Shown piece by piece: positions 23,325-31,310 of a stretch of DNA of 64,000 bases (the stretch's first letter is position 1; each line of letters opens with the position of its first letter). The stretch covers positions 1-64,000 of the forward strand of contig JAQTZB010000008.1 in the NCBI GenBank assembly GCA_028688015.1, in the 5' to 3' direction. The position numbers and the translations under genes were made by a program. This DNA is from Elusimicrobiales bacterium (lineage in GTDB: Bacteria; Elusimicrobiota; Elusimicrobia; Elusimicrobiales; UBA9959). The notes under the pieces were generated by a model. The model saw only the letters and a list, made by a program, of their open reading frames with translations, was not told the origin of the DNA and did no database searches.

Positions 23325-24722
23325 TTACGCCACCGCGTCCATCACCACGGCCGGGGGCTTTTCGCTGCCGAACTCCCCCTCCCACCTGGCGATGATCACC
23401 GTAGCGAGACAGTTGCCGATCACGTTGACCGAAGTGCGCGCCATGTCCATCAGCTCGTCGATGCCCAGGATGATGAAGATGGGCTCCACCGGCAGGTTGA
23501 AAGAAGCCGCCGTACCGAGCAGGATCACCAGCGTGGCGCGCGGCACGCCGGCCACGCCCTTGCTGGTGAGCATCAGCGTGAACACCATGGCCAGCTGGGA
23601 GCCCCAGCTCATCTGGATGCCCGCCGCCTGCGCCACGAAGACCGACGCCAGCGACAGGTACAGCGTGCTGCCGTCGAGGTTGAAGCTGTAGCCGGTGGGC
23701 ATCACGAAAGCCACCACCTTGCGCGGCACGCCTATGGCTTCCATGGCCTCCATTGCGCGGGGCAGCGCCGCCTCCGAGCTGGTGGTGGCGAAAGCTATTG
23801 AGACGGGCTCGATGATGGCCTTTACAAAGCGCTTTATCGGGACTTTAGCCAGCAGCGCCGCCGGCAGCAGCACCGTCAGGATGAAGAAGGTCAGCGCGGC
23901 GTACAGCGTGGCCAGCAGTTTAAATAAATTTACCAATATCCCCAGCCCCATATGCCCGACCGTGTATGCGATGGCCGCGCCCACACCCACCGGCGCAAAG
24001 AGCATTATAATGTTCGTGAATTTAAACATTACCTCCGAGAGGCTGCCGCAGAAAGCCAGCATCGGCCGGCGCTTCTCCTCGGGCAGCATGGCCAGCGCGA
24101 TGCCGAAGAGGATGCTGAACACCACCACCTGCAGCACCTGCCCGTCGGCCACCGACTTGGCTACGTTCTCCGGGAACACGTGCAGGATGACCTCGGCCAC
24201 GGTCTGCTTCTCCACCCTGACTATCTGCGTGGTGTCCGTGACCGGCGGCAGCGTTATGCCCACGCCAGCCTTGGTGAAGTTGATGGCGGCGAGCCCGATG
24301 AACAGCGCCAGCGTGGTAACGATCTCGAAGTAGATCAGCGCCTTCAGGCCCATGCGGCCCACCTGTTTCAGGCTGGAATGCCCGGCGATGCCGGTGACCA
24401 GCGTGGCGAAGACCAGCGGCGCGATGATGGTCTTGATGAGCCGCAGGAAGATCATGCTGAGCACCTTCATGTGCGCCGCCGCGCCGGGGAAGTCGAAGCC
24501 CAGCTCGGCGCCGGCCACCATGGCCACGAAGATCCAGGTGGTAAGTGATCTTTTCCAGAGCGCGTACCAGGCGAGGGCCGCCACTACGGCCCACCGGGAA
24601 ACCAGCAGCGCGGCCGGGGCGACGGGGACGCCGCCGTATCTGTTCAGGGCGTAAAGGATGGACGCGGCAGCCGCGAGAACCGCGGCCGGCAGGAAAGACT
24701 TGATTTTTGAGTTTGCGGTCAT
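23325..24722 (-). CDS. Dicarboxylate/amino-acid:cation symporter (DAACS family)
   Basis: 465 residues, eight membrane helices plus two re-entrant loops. Signatures include FLRLIKTIIAPLVFATLVTG, the serine-rich AFATTSSEAALPRAMEAME in the first hairpin, and MPTGYSFNLDGSTLYLSLAS with the NMDGT-like substrate/sodium-binding motif (here NLDGS). The family co-transports dicarboxylates or glutamate/aspartate with Na+ or H+. The Ser for Thr change in NxDGT is tolerated in several members. Two extra hydrophobic segments at the N-terminus are unusual. Confidence 0.88.
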   Translation of the reverse strand: MTANSKIKSFLPAAVLAAAASILYALNRYGGVPVAPAALLVSRWAVVAALAWYALWKRSLTTWIFVAMVAGAELGFDFPGAAAHMKVLSMIFLRLIKTIIAPLVFATLVTGIAGHSSLKQVGRMGLKALIYFEIVTTLALFIGLAAINFTKAGVGITLPPVTDTTQIVRVEKQTVAEVILHVFPENVAKSVADGQVLQVVVFSILFGIALAMLPEEKRRPMLAFCGSLSEVMFKFTNIIMLFAPVGVGAAIAYTVGHMGLGILVNLFKLLATLYAALTFFILTVLLPAALLAKVPIKRFVKAIIEPVSIAFATTSSEAALPRAMEAMEAIGVPRKVVAFVMPTGYSFNLDGSTLYLSLASVFVAQAAGIQMSWGSQLAMVFTLMLTSKGVAGVPRATLVILLGTAASFNLPVEPIFIILGIDELMDMARTSVNVIGNCLATVIIARWEGEFGSEKPPAVVMDAVA

Positions 24723-24826
24723 GAACTGCGGCTCCTTTACTGCGCCAGCCCGCCATGGGGCCTGCCTATTCTACCAAACAACGCCCGGGCGTTTGAATGA
24801 AGTCTCGCCCCCGCGGCGGAGGCCGC

Positions 24827-24855
24827 TTGCCCGCCGCGCGGCAGCGAGATATAAT
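24827..24855 (+). promoter_or_regulatory. Sigma-70-type promoter placing transcription start at the ATG
   Basis: TTGCCC (24827-24832), 17 nt, and a perfect TATAAT (24850-24855). Seven bases downstream of the -10 box is the A of ATG 24862, so the transcript is predicted to be leaderless. The GGGAGG sequence that touches the ATG would lie outside the transcript. Confidence 0.6.
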
Positions 24856-24861
24856 GGGAGG

Positions 24862-26403
24862 ATGACGCAGTTCACGAAAAAGCCAACGCCCGCCGCGGAT
24901 ATTTTTTTAACCTTCCTGGCCCTGGCCAACTTCTCCGGCGCTGCCCTGCACGCCTCCCTGCTGTATTCCCGGGCCGCGGCCTGGGCCGGGATCGCCGGCC
25001 TGGCCTCGTGGCTGCTGTTCCTGGCCGCCGCGCGCCTGCGTACCCCCGGCTTCTGGACTCCGCCGCGCGCCCGGCTGGCCGCGCTGGCCTGCGGGCTGTG
25101 GGGGCTTTACCTGCTGCTGTTCTCGGCGGGGCTCACCTACTGGCTGCTCGACATTATTTTCTCTATCATCGCGCTCCTCCTGTTGCTCGGGCGCACGCGG
25201 CCGGACTTTCTCGCCGCGGGCTTGGGGATCTTCGCCGTTATCGGCATCAGGCATATACAGAACGACTTTTTTATCGCGCTGTTAAGCCTGCTCTTATGCG
25301 CCTGGGCCGTCTGGCGCGGCCCAGGGTTGGCCGAAAGACTTACCGCCGCGCGGGTCGCGACGCCAGGCGGCAAAAGCCCGGTGCGCACGGCCGTTACGGT
25401 CGCGCTGTTCTCCCTGCTGGCCGTCTACGTGGCCCGCCCGGTCTTCTATATGGTGTACCCGCCGGCGCGGCACAAGGCGCTGCTGGCTCTGGCCCCGGCC
25501 TTCCCCGTCACCCCGCCGGAGAAGCTCACCCCGCAGGCCGCGCGGCTGCACGCGCACGTAGTGGCGCTGGCCGGGAAGATAGGGGAGCGCTCCGCCTACC
25601 AGCCCGACCAGCAGGACCAGGCGCGCGACTACATAACCGCCGAGTTTAAAAAAGCGGGTTACACCCCCGAACTGTTGGAATACTCGGCACAACTAAAGAG
25701 CGATTCGGGCCGCACGCGGCCTTACTATAACGTAGAGGCCCGCCTGACGTCCGCCAGCCCCGCGCCGGGCGGCGCGTGGGTGCTGGCCGCGCATTACGAC
25801 ACCGCCCCCGGCACGCCCGGCGCCGACGACAACGCCAGCGCCGTGGCCATCCTGCTGGAGGCCGCCCGGCTGCTCCGCCGGGAGAACCCCGCGCGCGAGA
25901 TCCGCCTGGTGGCGTTCGGCACCGAAGAGCCGCCGTCCTTCACCACTCGCGACATGGGCAGTTTCCGCTACCTGCGCTACCTCAAGGAGCGCGGCGTGAA
26001 GGTCCACGGCCTGTTAAACCTTGAGATGCTGGGCTACTTCAACCCGAAGCCCGGCGCGCAGCTGTTCCCGCCGTTCATGAACCTGCTGCACCCGGAGACC
26101 GGGGACTTCGTCTCGCTGGCGTCCAACCTCTCGAGCTACGGCCTGATGAAGTCGATAGAGAAGACCTGGAAGCGGGCCACGGCCCTGCCCATAGAGACCG
26201 TCTTCCTCCCCTCCGTGCCGTCGGCGCTGTTCATCTCCGACCATTTGAACTTCTGGTTCTCCGGTGAGCGCGCGGTGATGCTGGGCGACACGGCCTACTT
26301 CCGCAACCCCAACTACCACCAGGACAGCGATACGCCGGACACCCTGGACTACGAGCGCATGGCCGAGATCGTGCGCGCGGTGACGGCGGTTACGCTGGAA
26401 TAA
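24862..26403 (+). CDS. Multi-spanning membrane M28-family metallopeptidase
   Basis: 513 residues from ATG 24862; the longer frame to 24658 is excluded by promoter placement. Residues 10-200 form six or more hydrophobic segments. The rest is a zinc aminopeptidase-type M28 domain, starting near YQPDQQDQARDYITAEFKKA. Metal ligands are seen in LAAHYDTAPGTPGADDNASA (H and D), in FGTEEP (catalytic E then E), and in a late HQD (NYHQDSDTPDTLDY). An N-terminal membrane module is unusual for a secreted M28 enzyme. The peptidase part probably faces the periplasm. Confidence 0.83.
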   Translation: MTQFTKKPTPAADIFLTFLALANFSGAALHASLLYSRAAAWAGIAGLASWLLFLAAARLRTPGFWTPPRARLAALACGLWGLYLLLFSAGLTYWLLDIIFSIIALLLLLGRTRPDFLAAGLGIFAVIGIRHIQNDFFIALLSLLLCAWAVWRGPGLAERLTAARVATPGGKSPVRTAVTVALFSLLAVYVARPVFYMVYPPARHKALLALAPAFPVTPPEKLTPQAARLHAHVVALAGKIGERSAYQPDQQDQARDYITAEFKKAGYTPELLEYSAQLKSDSGRTRPYYNVEARLTSASPAPGGAWVLAAHYDTAPGTPGADDNASAVAILLEAARLLRRENPAREIRLVAFGTEEPPSFTTRDMGSFRYLRYLKERGVKVHGLLNLEMLGYFNPKPGAQLFPPFMNLLHPETGDFVSLASNLSSYGLMKSIEKTWKRATALPIETVFLPSVPSALFISDHLNFWFSGERAVMLGDTAYFRNPNYHQDSDTPDTLDYERMAEIVRAVTAVTLE

Positions 26404-26419
26404 CCAAGGCCCATAAAAA

Positions 26420-26451
26420 GAAAAAGCCCCGCCGGAGCGGGGCTTTTTTTA
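26420..26451. terminator. Bidirectional intrinsic terminator
   Basis: AAAGCCCCGCC-GGA-GCGGGGCTTT-like stem with A-run and T-run, shared by the convergent M28 and M15 genes. Confidence 0.9.
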
Positions 26452-26466
26452 CGCCTGGGCGGGCGG

Positions 26467-27351
26467 TCAGAAGGGCGAGCCCCTGGTTAAAGCCGTTTTT
26501 TTGCGCGCGGGCGTGGCGGCAGCCGTCTTTTGGGGAACGGCCTTCTTCTGCGCCAGGCCCTTAGCCGCCTGCTTGCGGCCGGCGGAGCGGTGCGCGGCGG
26601 CGCGCGGCGCTTTGCGGCGGGCGCGGCGGCGCACCGGGCGGCGCATCACCCAGTAGCGGCTCTTGCCGACGTCCAGATGGGTAAAGCCCTTATACGGGTA
26701 GTAGCCGATGCCGCCGGCGGACAGTTTGCGGGCGTAGGTCTTTACCTTGGTGGAACTGTAGCCGGGAATGCGGATATCCGCGGCCCAGCCCAGCATGTGA
26801 AGGCTTTCGCGCGCGGCTCCGCGGATGCGGTGGTTGTTGCGCGGCGTGCGGTAGCCGCTAAGGAGAGTGAGCCCCCTCTTGCCGAACTTGTCCTCCACCG
26901 CGTCCAGCAGCTCTATGAGCTTCACCGACATCTGCACCTCGTGGCCGGTAAGAGCGCAGCGCATGGCGCGGTCGAGCATCTTCAGTTCCTGGCCGTCGTA
27001 GGTGCCGTCGGGGCGGCGGTAATGGGCGGTGATCTTCTCGCCGGTGTCGGAGCGCGTCAGCGTCAGGCTGCCGTTGCCGCCCAGGTTAACCGGCTGCGGC
27101 GCGTGCGCAAGGCCGCTGCTGATATACATGTATTCTTCGGCGTCCTCGCCCTCTTCCAGGTCCACCACGTCCTCTTCGGTGACGGGCGAGCTGTCGGCCT
27201 CAACGGCATAATCGGGGATGTAGGCGAGCTGCTGCAGCAGCGCCGGGGAGTTCAGCTCCAGCGGATCGGCGGAAACGGGGCCGAGCCCCTGCGCCGCGGC
27301 GAAGGGGGCCAGGATATCGATAAAAATGGACAGGATGAGCGCGTATCTCAT
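26467..27351 (-). CDS. YcbK/DUF882-type exported peptidase (M15-like)
   Basis: 294 residues. A signal peptide (MRYALILSIFIDILAPFAAA) is followed by an acidic linker (EEDVVDLEEGEDAEE), then a DUF882 domain (about 100-240). Zinc-binding residues are visible in RESLHMLGWAADIRI (H and D) and in GFTHLDVG (H). Relatives such as YcbK act on or bind peptidoglycan cross-links. The C-terminal 50 residues are extremely basic, with repeated K/R/A/P runs, suggesting attachment to anionic cell-wall polymer or nucleic acid. The promoter region overlaps the cbiO end. Confidence 0.78.
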   Translation of the reverse strand: MRYALILSIFIDILAPFAAAQGLGPVSADPLELNSPALLQQLAYIPDYAVEADSSPVTEEDVVDLEEGEDAEEYMYISSGLAHAPQPVNLGGNGSLTLTRSDTGEKITAHYRRPDGTYDGQELKMLDRAMRCALTGHEVQMSVKLIELLDAVEDKFGKRGLTLLSGYRTPRNNHRIRGAARESLHMLGWAADIRIPGYSSTKVKTYARKLSAGGIGYYPYKGFTHLDVGKSRYWVMRRPVRRRARRKAPRAAAHRSAGRKQAAKGLAQKKAVPQKTAAATPARKKTALTRGSPF

Positions 27352-27400
27352 GCGGGAGTTAACTATTTTACCAAAATACCGCAGTTTTAGCGCTACTTTT

Positions 27401-27416
27401 CTTGACCTTCGTCAAG
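27401..27416. repeat. Perfect small inverted repeat at the cbiO end
   Basis: CTTGAC-CTTC-GTCAAG overlaps the cbiO stop codon and lies upstream of the M15-like gene. It may be a weak hairpin or an operator overlapping a -35-like TTGACG. Function is not clear. Confidence 0.35.
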
Positions 27417-28149
27417 GCTCGTCACGCAGGGCAGGGGGCGCTTCCAGGCGGCTTTTCTCCAGCAGCGCGCGGTCCCTGAAGATTTCTCTGGAAGGCCCGT
27501 CCGCGGTGACCGCGCCTTTGTGTATTACGACAGTGCGCGGGCAAACCTCCAGCGCGAAGTCCAGGTCATGCGTGGCAATGATCCGGGTGTGGCCGAAAGT
27601 TTTAAGCAGGCTGATGAGCCGCCTGCGGGACAGCGGGTCCAGATTGGAGGTCGGCTCGTCCATCACCAGGATGTCCGGCTGCATGGCCAGCACGCCGGCT
27701 ATGGAAACCGCCCGCTTTTCCCCCTGCGAAAGTCTGTAAGGCGGCCGGGAGCGGAGATGGGCCGCCCCCACGGTCTCGAGCGCCCCCATCACTTTCCCCT
27801 CCAACTGCGCTTCGGGCACGCCCATATTGAGCAGGCCGAAGGCCACGTCCTCGAACACGGTAGGCATGAACAGCTGGTCGTCGGGGTTCTGAAAGACCAT
27901 GCCCACCGCCCGGCGGATCTCCTTTAGCTGCGCTTTCGCCACCGGCAGGCCGCCTATCTTCAGGCTGCCGGCCGAAGGGAAAAGACAGCCGGTGAAATGC
28001 CTCAGCAGGGTGGATTTGCCCGCCCCGTTCCCCCCCACCAGCGCCACGGCCTCGCCGTGCCCCACGCGCAGGGAGACTCCCTCAAGGGCGGGAGTGCCGT
28101 CGGGATAGGCGTAGCGCAGGCCCTCCGCTTCCACAATATGATGGCTCAT
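27412..28149 (-). CDS. cbiO: Cobalt/nickel ECF transporter ATPase
   Basis: 245 residues. It hydrolyses ATP for an energy-coupling-factor metal importer. Walker A GGNGAGKST, the Q-loop VFQNPDDQLFMPTVFEDVAF with the EcfA-type NPDDQ, signature LSQGEKRAVSIAG, Walker B ILVMDEPTSNLD and H-loop ATHD are all present. Its start overlaps the cbiQ stop by 4 bp. With CbiQ and CbiM/PDGLE upstream and NikR nearby, nickel is a more likely substrate than cobalt, though the sequence alone does not decide. Confidence 0.92.
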   Translation of the reverse strand: MSHHIVEAEGLRYAYPDGTPALEGVSLRVGHGEAVALVGGNGAGKSTLLRHFTGCLFPSAGSLKIGGLPVAKAQLKEIRRAVGMVFQNPDDQLFMPTVFEDVAFGLLNMGVPEAQLEGKVMGALETVGAAHLRSRPPYRLSQGEKRAVSIAGVLAMQPDILVMDEPTSNLDPLSRRRLISLLKTFGHTRIIATHDLDFALEVCPRTVVIHKGAVTADGPSREIFRDRALLEKSRLEAPPALRDEP

Positions 28150-28958
28150 TTTAATAGTCCTGTTACGGCCTGTCCCAGGACGACAGGCAGATTTACGAAC
28201 CTGAAAATAATGAATAGCGCGGCCCAGCCGCCGCAGAACAGCAGTTCCGGCCGGCCTATGTTCGAAAACCGCGCCACCCGGATATGCCCGTCGAAGCCGC
28301 GGCAGAGCATGGCCCGGTAGACCCGCTCGGCGCGGTCCAGCGTTTTAAGCAGCAGATGGCCCAGGATCTGTATGAAGACGCCAAAGCGCATGCCGCCGCG
28401 CCCGGCCGAACGCAGCGCCCGCGCGCGCGCCATGCTCTCCGCATCAGCCGTCAGGGAGAAGAGGTAGCGGTTCAAAAAAAGCAGCTGCACCACGAAGGCT
28501 CTCGGCACGCCCAGCCGCAGCAGCGCCTCGCAGATGGAATTCATGCCGGTCAGCGCCAGCAGCAACAGGGCCGAGGAAACCGTCAGGAAGAAACGCAGGA
28601 GTATGGACGCGAAGGAAACCCAGCCGCCGGACACGCCGACGTGGCCTACGCGCAGCAGCACGCCGCCGTCGAAGAAGGGGTTGAAGACGCCCACCATGAC
28701 CGCGAAGGGCGAAACCAGCAGCACCTTTTTCAGCAGGTAGCCCGCCGGCAGCCGTCCCCGCGCAGCGAGCGACACCGGGTAAAGCAGGAACGGCAGCAGC
28801 GCTGAAACTTCGTACTTGCCGAAGGAGACCACTGCGACTATGAAGAAAGCGGTGGTGAGGAGTTTCGCGCGCGGGTCCAGCCTGTGCAGCGGGGTAGAAC
28901 CCGCCGCCAGCGTATCCATATAGCCTATGTCGGTAAGGTTCCGCGCGAGTTGTCCCAT
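28146..28958 (-). CDS. cbiQ: Cobalt/nickel ECF transporter transmembrane protein
   Basis: 270 residues from ATG 28958 (MGQLARNLTDIGYMDTLAAG); the longer frame to 29030 would overlap cbiM and is unlikely. LHRLDPRAKLLTTAFFIVAV is the EcfT/CbiQ N-terminal signature. The C-terminal cytoplasmic region carries the conserved ARALRSAGRGG helix, the A-R-[AG] motif that couples to the ATPase. About five membrane helices. Stop and cbiO start overlap by 4 bp. Confidence 0.9.
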   Translation of the reverse strand: MGQLARNLTDIGYMDTLAAGSTPLHRLDPRAKLLTTAFFIVAVVSFGKYEVSALLPFLLYPVSLAARGRLPAGYLLKKVLLVSPFAVMVGVFNPFFDGGVLLRVGHVGVSGGWVSFASILLRFFLTVSSALLLLALTGMNSICEALLRLGVPRAFVVQLLFLNRYLFSLTADAESMARARALRSAGRGGMRFGVFIQILGHLLLKTLDRAERVYRAMLCRGFDGHIRVARFSNIGRPELLFCGGWAALFIIFRFVNLPVVLGQAVTGLLK

Positions 28959-28975
28959 ATTGAAGCAGCCGCCGG

Positions 28976-30022
28976 CTAGGCCGCGGCGCTGCGCCGCCTG
29001 AGCGCGAGACCCACAAGACCAGCCAGGCACAGGGTCAGAAGGCCGCCCACCAGCCCCGCCACTGACGTGCCGGCGTCAACGGCCGGCCAGGCGGGAGCGG
29101 GTTCCCCCTCCCCGGCGGGCGCGGCGTTTTCCCGGGCCGCCTCTGTCTTGCGGAAGCCGTAATCTGGCAGGAAAGAGGTTTTAGCCTGCAGCGCGCCCAG
29201 CGAGCCGTGCAGTTTGCCGGAGCTTTCCAGTTCTTCTTTGCCGGAGGTCCGCAGCATGGCCCATTCCAGCCCGTCGGGATTGGCGGAAGCGAACCAGCTG
29301 AGCGCGGCGCCGGTAAGGACCGCGGCCGCGGCAAGCCCCGCCAGCGCGCCCTTAACGCTCACACCTATGGGCTGGCGCTGCGCCGCGGCGGCCAGTATCT
29401 CCGGGCGGGCCTTGAGCATGAACGACACTACGCCCGCCGTCACCAGGCCTTCCACCAGACCTATGCCCAGGTGTATGGGCTGCATCAGCAGCACGAAGGT
29501 CTTGAAGGGCAGTTCGGAAATGCCTGAAGCCAGCGTTTCCACCGCCACGCCGAAAGCCCCGAACTGCAGGCCGACTATTCCGGCGAGAATGGCGCCGAGC
29601 ATTATCCTTTTGCCGCCGAGGCTGTTGCCGACTATCTTTTTATAGATGAGCGGATAGGCGACGAAACAGGTAAAGAAGCCCAGGTTGAAAATATTGCCCC
29701 CCAGCGCCAGCAGCCCCCCGTCGGCGAAGAACAGCGCCTGCACGGTCAGCACCGAGGCCATAACAAGGAACGCCGCCCAGGGACCGAGCAGGATGGCCAG
29801 GATCAGGCCGCCGCCCAGATGTCCGCTGGAGCCGGTGCCGGGGATGCTGAAATTTATCATCTGCGCCGCGAAGATGAACGCCCCCAGCACGCCCATCAGC
29901 GGGATCTTGCTGTCGTCGCCTTCTTCGCGGACCTTTTTGGCGCTGTAAGCCAGGAGCCCGCCTGAAGCCATCCACAGAGTGCCGCCCACCGCCGGCGAGA
30001 TCAAAGCGTCTGCCATGTGCAT
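28976..30022 (-). CDS. cbiM: CbiM/NikM substrate-specific component fused to a PDGLE (CbiN-like) domain
   Basis: 348 residues. The mature N-terminus MHMADALISP is essential in this family: the Met-His-x-x-x N-terminal residues bind Ni2+ or Co2+ in characterised members. About seven membrane helices follow, with PGTGSSGHLGGGLILAILLG as a conserved block. Residues from about 245 form the PDGLE domain (ANPDGLEWAM) with a final membrane helix. That domain replaces the separate CbiN/NikN subunit. It is the first gene of cbiM-cbiQ-cbiO, with a 26-bp gap after an outer-membrane gene. Confidence 0.9.
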   Translation of the reverse strand: MHMADALISPAVGGTLWMASGGLLAYSAKKVREEGDDSKIPLMGVLGAFIFAAQMINFSIPGTGSSGHLGGGLILAILLGPWAAFLVMASVLTVQALFFADGGLLALGGNIFNLGFFTCFVAYPLIYKKIVGNSLGGKRIMLGAILAGIVGLQFGAFGVAVETLASGISELPFKTFVLLMQPIHLGIGLVEGLVTAGVVSFMLKARPEILAAAAQRQPIGVSVKGALAGLAAAAVLTGAALSWFASANPDGLEWAMLRTSGKEELESSGKLHGSLGALQAKTSFLPDYGFRKTEAARENAAPAGEGEPAPAWPAVDAGTSVAGLVGGLLTLCLAGLVGLALRRRSAAA

Positions 30023-30047
30023 GCTAGTTCTCCTTTGTAAAGAACAC

Positions 30048-30788
30048 TTAGAACCGGAAAGTCGCGCCCGCCAGCAGGCCCAGGTCGTCGGCGGCGTCGT
30101 TAAGCCCCAGTTTCACCCCGGCGTCGAGGTCCAGCGTGTCCGCGGGCGACCACGCCACGCCGAAGATGGAGGACAGGGGATGGGAAGAAGCGTCGGGATC
30201 GGCGGAAGTTTCCGTAGTAAGGTCCGCGGTGACCAAAGTCCGGGGCGCCGCTTCCAGAACAACGGCGGCGGAACCTTTAAGGATATGCGCTTCCTCGCCG
30301 GCGGAATTTTTATTGAGGAAATACCCGGCGTTAAGAAAGAACTGCCAGGGTCCGGAAGTCCGGCCTGCTATGGCGTAAGCCCAGAGATCGGTCTTTCCGG
30401 AACCCAGGCCTTTTTCGTGGTCGCCGGTGGCGAGGGAAAGTCCGGGCTTTACCGCGAAGGTCCAGCCGGCCTTTTCCGCCACCCGGAGCTTGGTCTCCAG
30501 GGCCAGATCGCCCGGCCCGCTCTCCGACACGCCCGCCGAACTCCACCCCTGCCAGGGCACGGTGAACAGCAGGTCCGCCCTCTCGTTAAGTCCGTAGGAG
30601 ATTTCGGCGCACAGGGAATTGCTGTAGATATCGGGCCCCTCTCTGGAAACGGCATGTTCTAAACCAAGCTCCACCTGCCGGCCCCCCTTGCCTAAAAATC
30701 CGGTGTCCTCGCTCACGAGCGGATGCATGCCCGAGGCCCTGCCGCAAAATGCCGCCGCAAGACAGACCGCCAACGCCGTTCTTTTCAT
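30048..30788 (-). CDS. Outer-membrane beta-barrel-like protein, first of two paralogues
   Basis: 246 residues. Signal peptide (MKRTALAVCLAAAFCGRASG), then alternating hydrophobic/polar strands and a C-terminal aromatic (LLAGATFRF), as in outer-membrane barrels. It resembles the MetA-pathway 'transporter' group (PF13557-type). The paralogue at 31311-32048 shares the same layout (HPLVSEDTGFLGKGGRQVEL against QPLLGEQASFLGREGRLIVA; FTVPWQGWSSAGVSESGPGD against VTVPWLGWSSRGIAESGLGD). Its position between nikR and cbiM suggests metal passage across the outer membrane. That role is inferred. Confidence 0.65.
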   Translation of the reverse strand: MKRTALAVCLAAAFCGRASGMHPLVSEDTGFLGKGGRQVELGLEHAVSREGPDIYSNSLCAEISYGLNERADLLFTVPWQGWSSAGVSESGPGDLALETKLRVAEKAGWTFAVKPGLSLATGDHEKGLGSGKTDLWAYAIAGRTSGPWQFFLNAGYFLNKNSAGEEAHILKGSAAVVLEAAPRTLVTADLTTETSADPDASSHPLSSIFGVAWSPADTLDLDAGVKLGLNDAADDLGLLAGATFRF

Positions 30789-30803
30789 TCCCTCTCCTTT
30801 ATA

Positions 30804-30830
30804 ATGGCATTATTTTAATTTTCGTGCCAC
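30804..30830 (-). promoter_or_regulatory. Palindrome with NikR-box geometry upstream of the first outer-membrane gene
   Basis: On the minus strand GTGGCAC-N13-ATGCCAT. The 7-13-7 spacing is the same as that of the NikR box at 31257-31283, but the half-sites differ (GTGGCAC rather than GTGTTAT). It may be a divergent NikR site or the site of another metal regulator. Confidence 0.45.
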
Positions 30831-30845
30831 CAGAAGCTAAAAAAA

Positions 30846-31256
30846 TTATTTACCCGCACTGGTCACGCTGAGCGTGGAATGCTTCACGCCCTTCACGGAC
30901 TTCAGGGCGTCGGCCAGCGCCTTCACCTTGGCGCCGGGGCCCTTCACGGCCACTATCTCCAGGCAGTTGTCGTGGTCCAGGTGCACGTGCTGGGCGGAGA
31001 TGATGATGCCGCCGTGGTCGTGCTGGATGTCCAGGAGCTTGTTGACCACCTCGCGCCTGTGGTGGTCGTAAACTATGGTGACCGCGCCCGCCACGGGGCC
31101 GCCGTGGGCGAAAGAGTCGGTGATAAATTCTTTGCGGATGAGGCCGGCTATGGCCTGCGAGCGGTTATCGTAGCCCTCGGCGGAGATGAAAGCGTCGAAC
31201 TTACGGAGGAGTTCCCCGTCGAGTGACACGCCGAATCTGAGCAGTTTCGCTTTCAT
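30846..31256 (-). CDS. nikR: Nickel-responsive regulator
   Basis: 136 residues. The N-terminal ribbon-helix-helix (LLRFGVSLDGELLRKFDAFI, then NRSQAIAGLIR) binds DNA, and the C-terminal ACT-like domain binds Ni2+. The high-affinity nickel ligands H79, H90, H92 and C98 are all present with the same spacing as in E. coli NikR (H76, H87, H89, C95). With nickel bound it should repress metal uptake. It lies upstream of the outer-membrane gene and cbiMQO, reading in the same direction, and its own promoter carries a matching operator. Confidence 0.95.
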   Translation of the reverse strand: MKAKLLRFGVSLDGELLRKFDAFISAEGYDNRSQAIAGLIRKEFITDSFAHGGPVAGAVTIVYDHHRREVVNKLLDIQHDHGGIIISAQHVHLDHDNCLEIVAVKGPGAKVKALADALKSVKGVKHSTLSVTSAGK

Positions 31257-31283
31257 GTGTTACCTTTATAGAAATAATAACAC
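31257..31283 (-). promoter_or_regulatory. NikR operator overlapping the nikR promoter
   Basis: Minus strand: GTGTTAT-N13-GTAACAC, one base away from a perfect 7-bp inverted repeat. It is very close to the GTGTTAC-N13/14-GTAACAC form I recall for delta-proteobacterial NikR. It covers the TATTAT -10 box; the -35 box TTGACC is at 31298-31303 with an 18-nt spacer. Autorepression is the simple reading. Confidence 0.8.
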
Positions 31284-31310
31284 TTTCCCGGCGGGCCGGT
31301 CAACCGCGCC

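Noticed and set aside
30800..30835. Sigma-54-type promoter (TGGCACG) upstream of the first barrel gene
   Set aside because: The -24-like TGGCACG is present but the -12 GC is missing (TTAA instead of TTGC), and the palindrome explains the sequence better.
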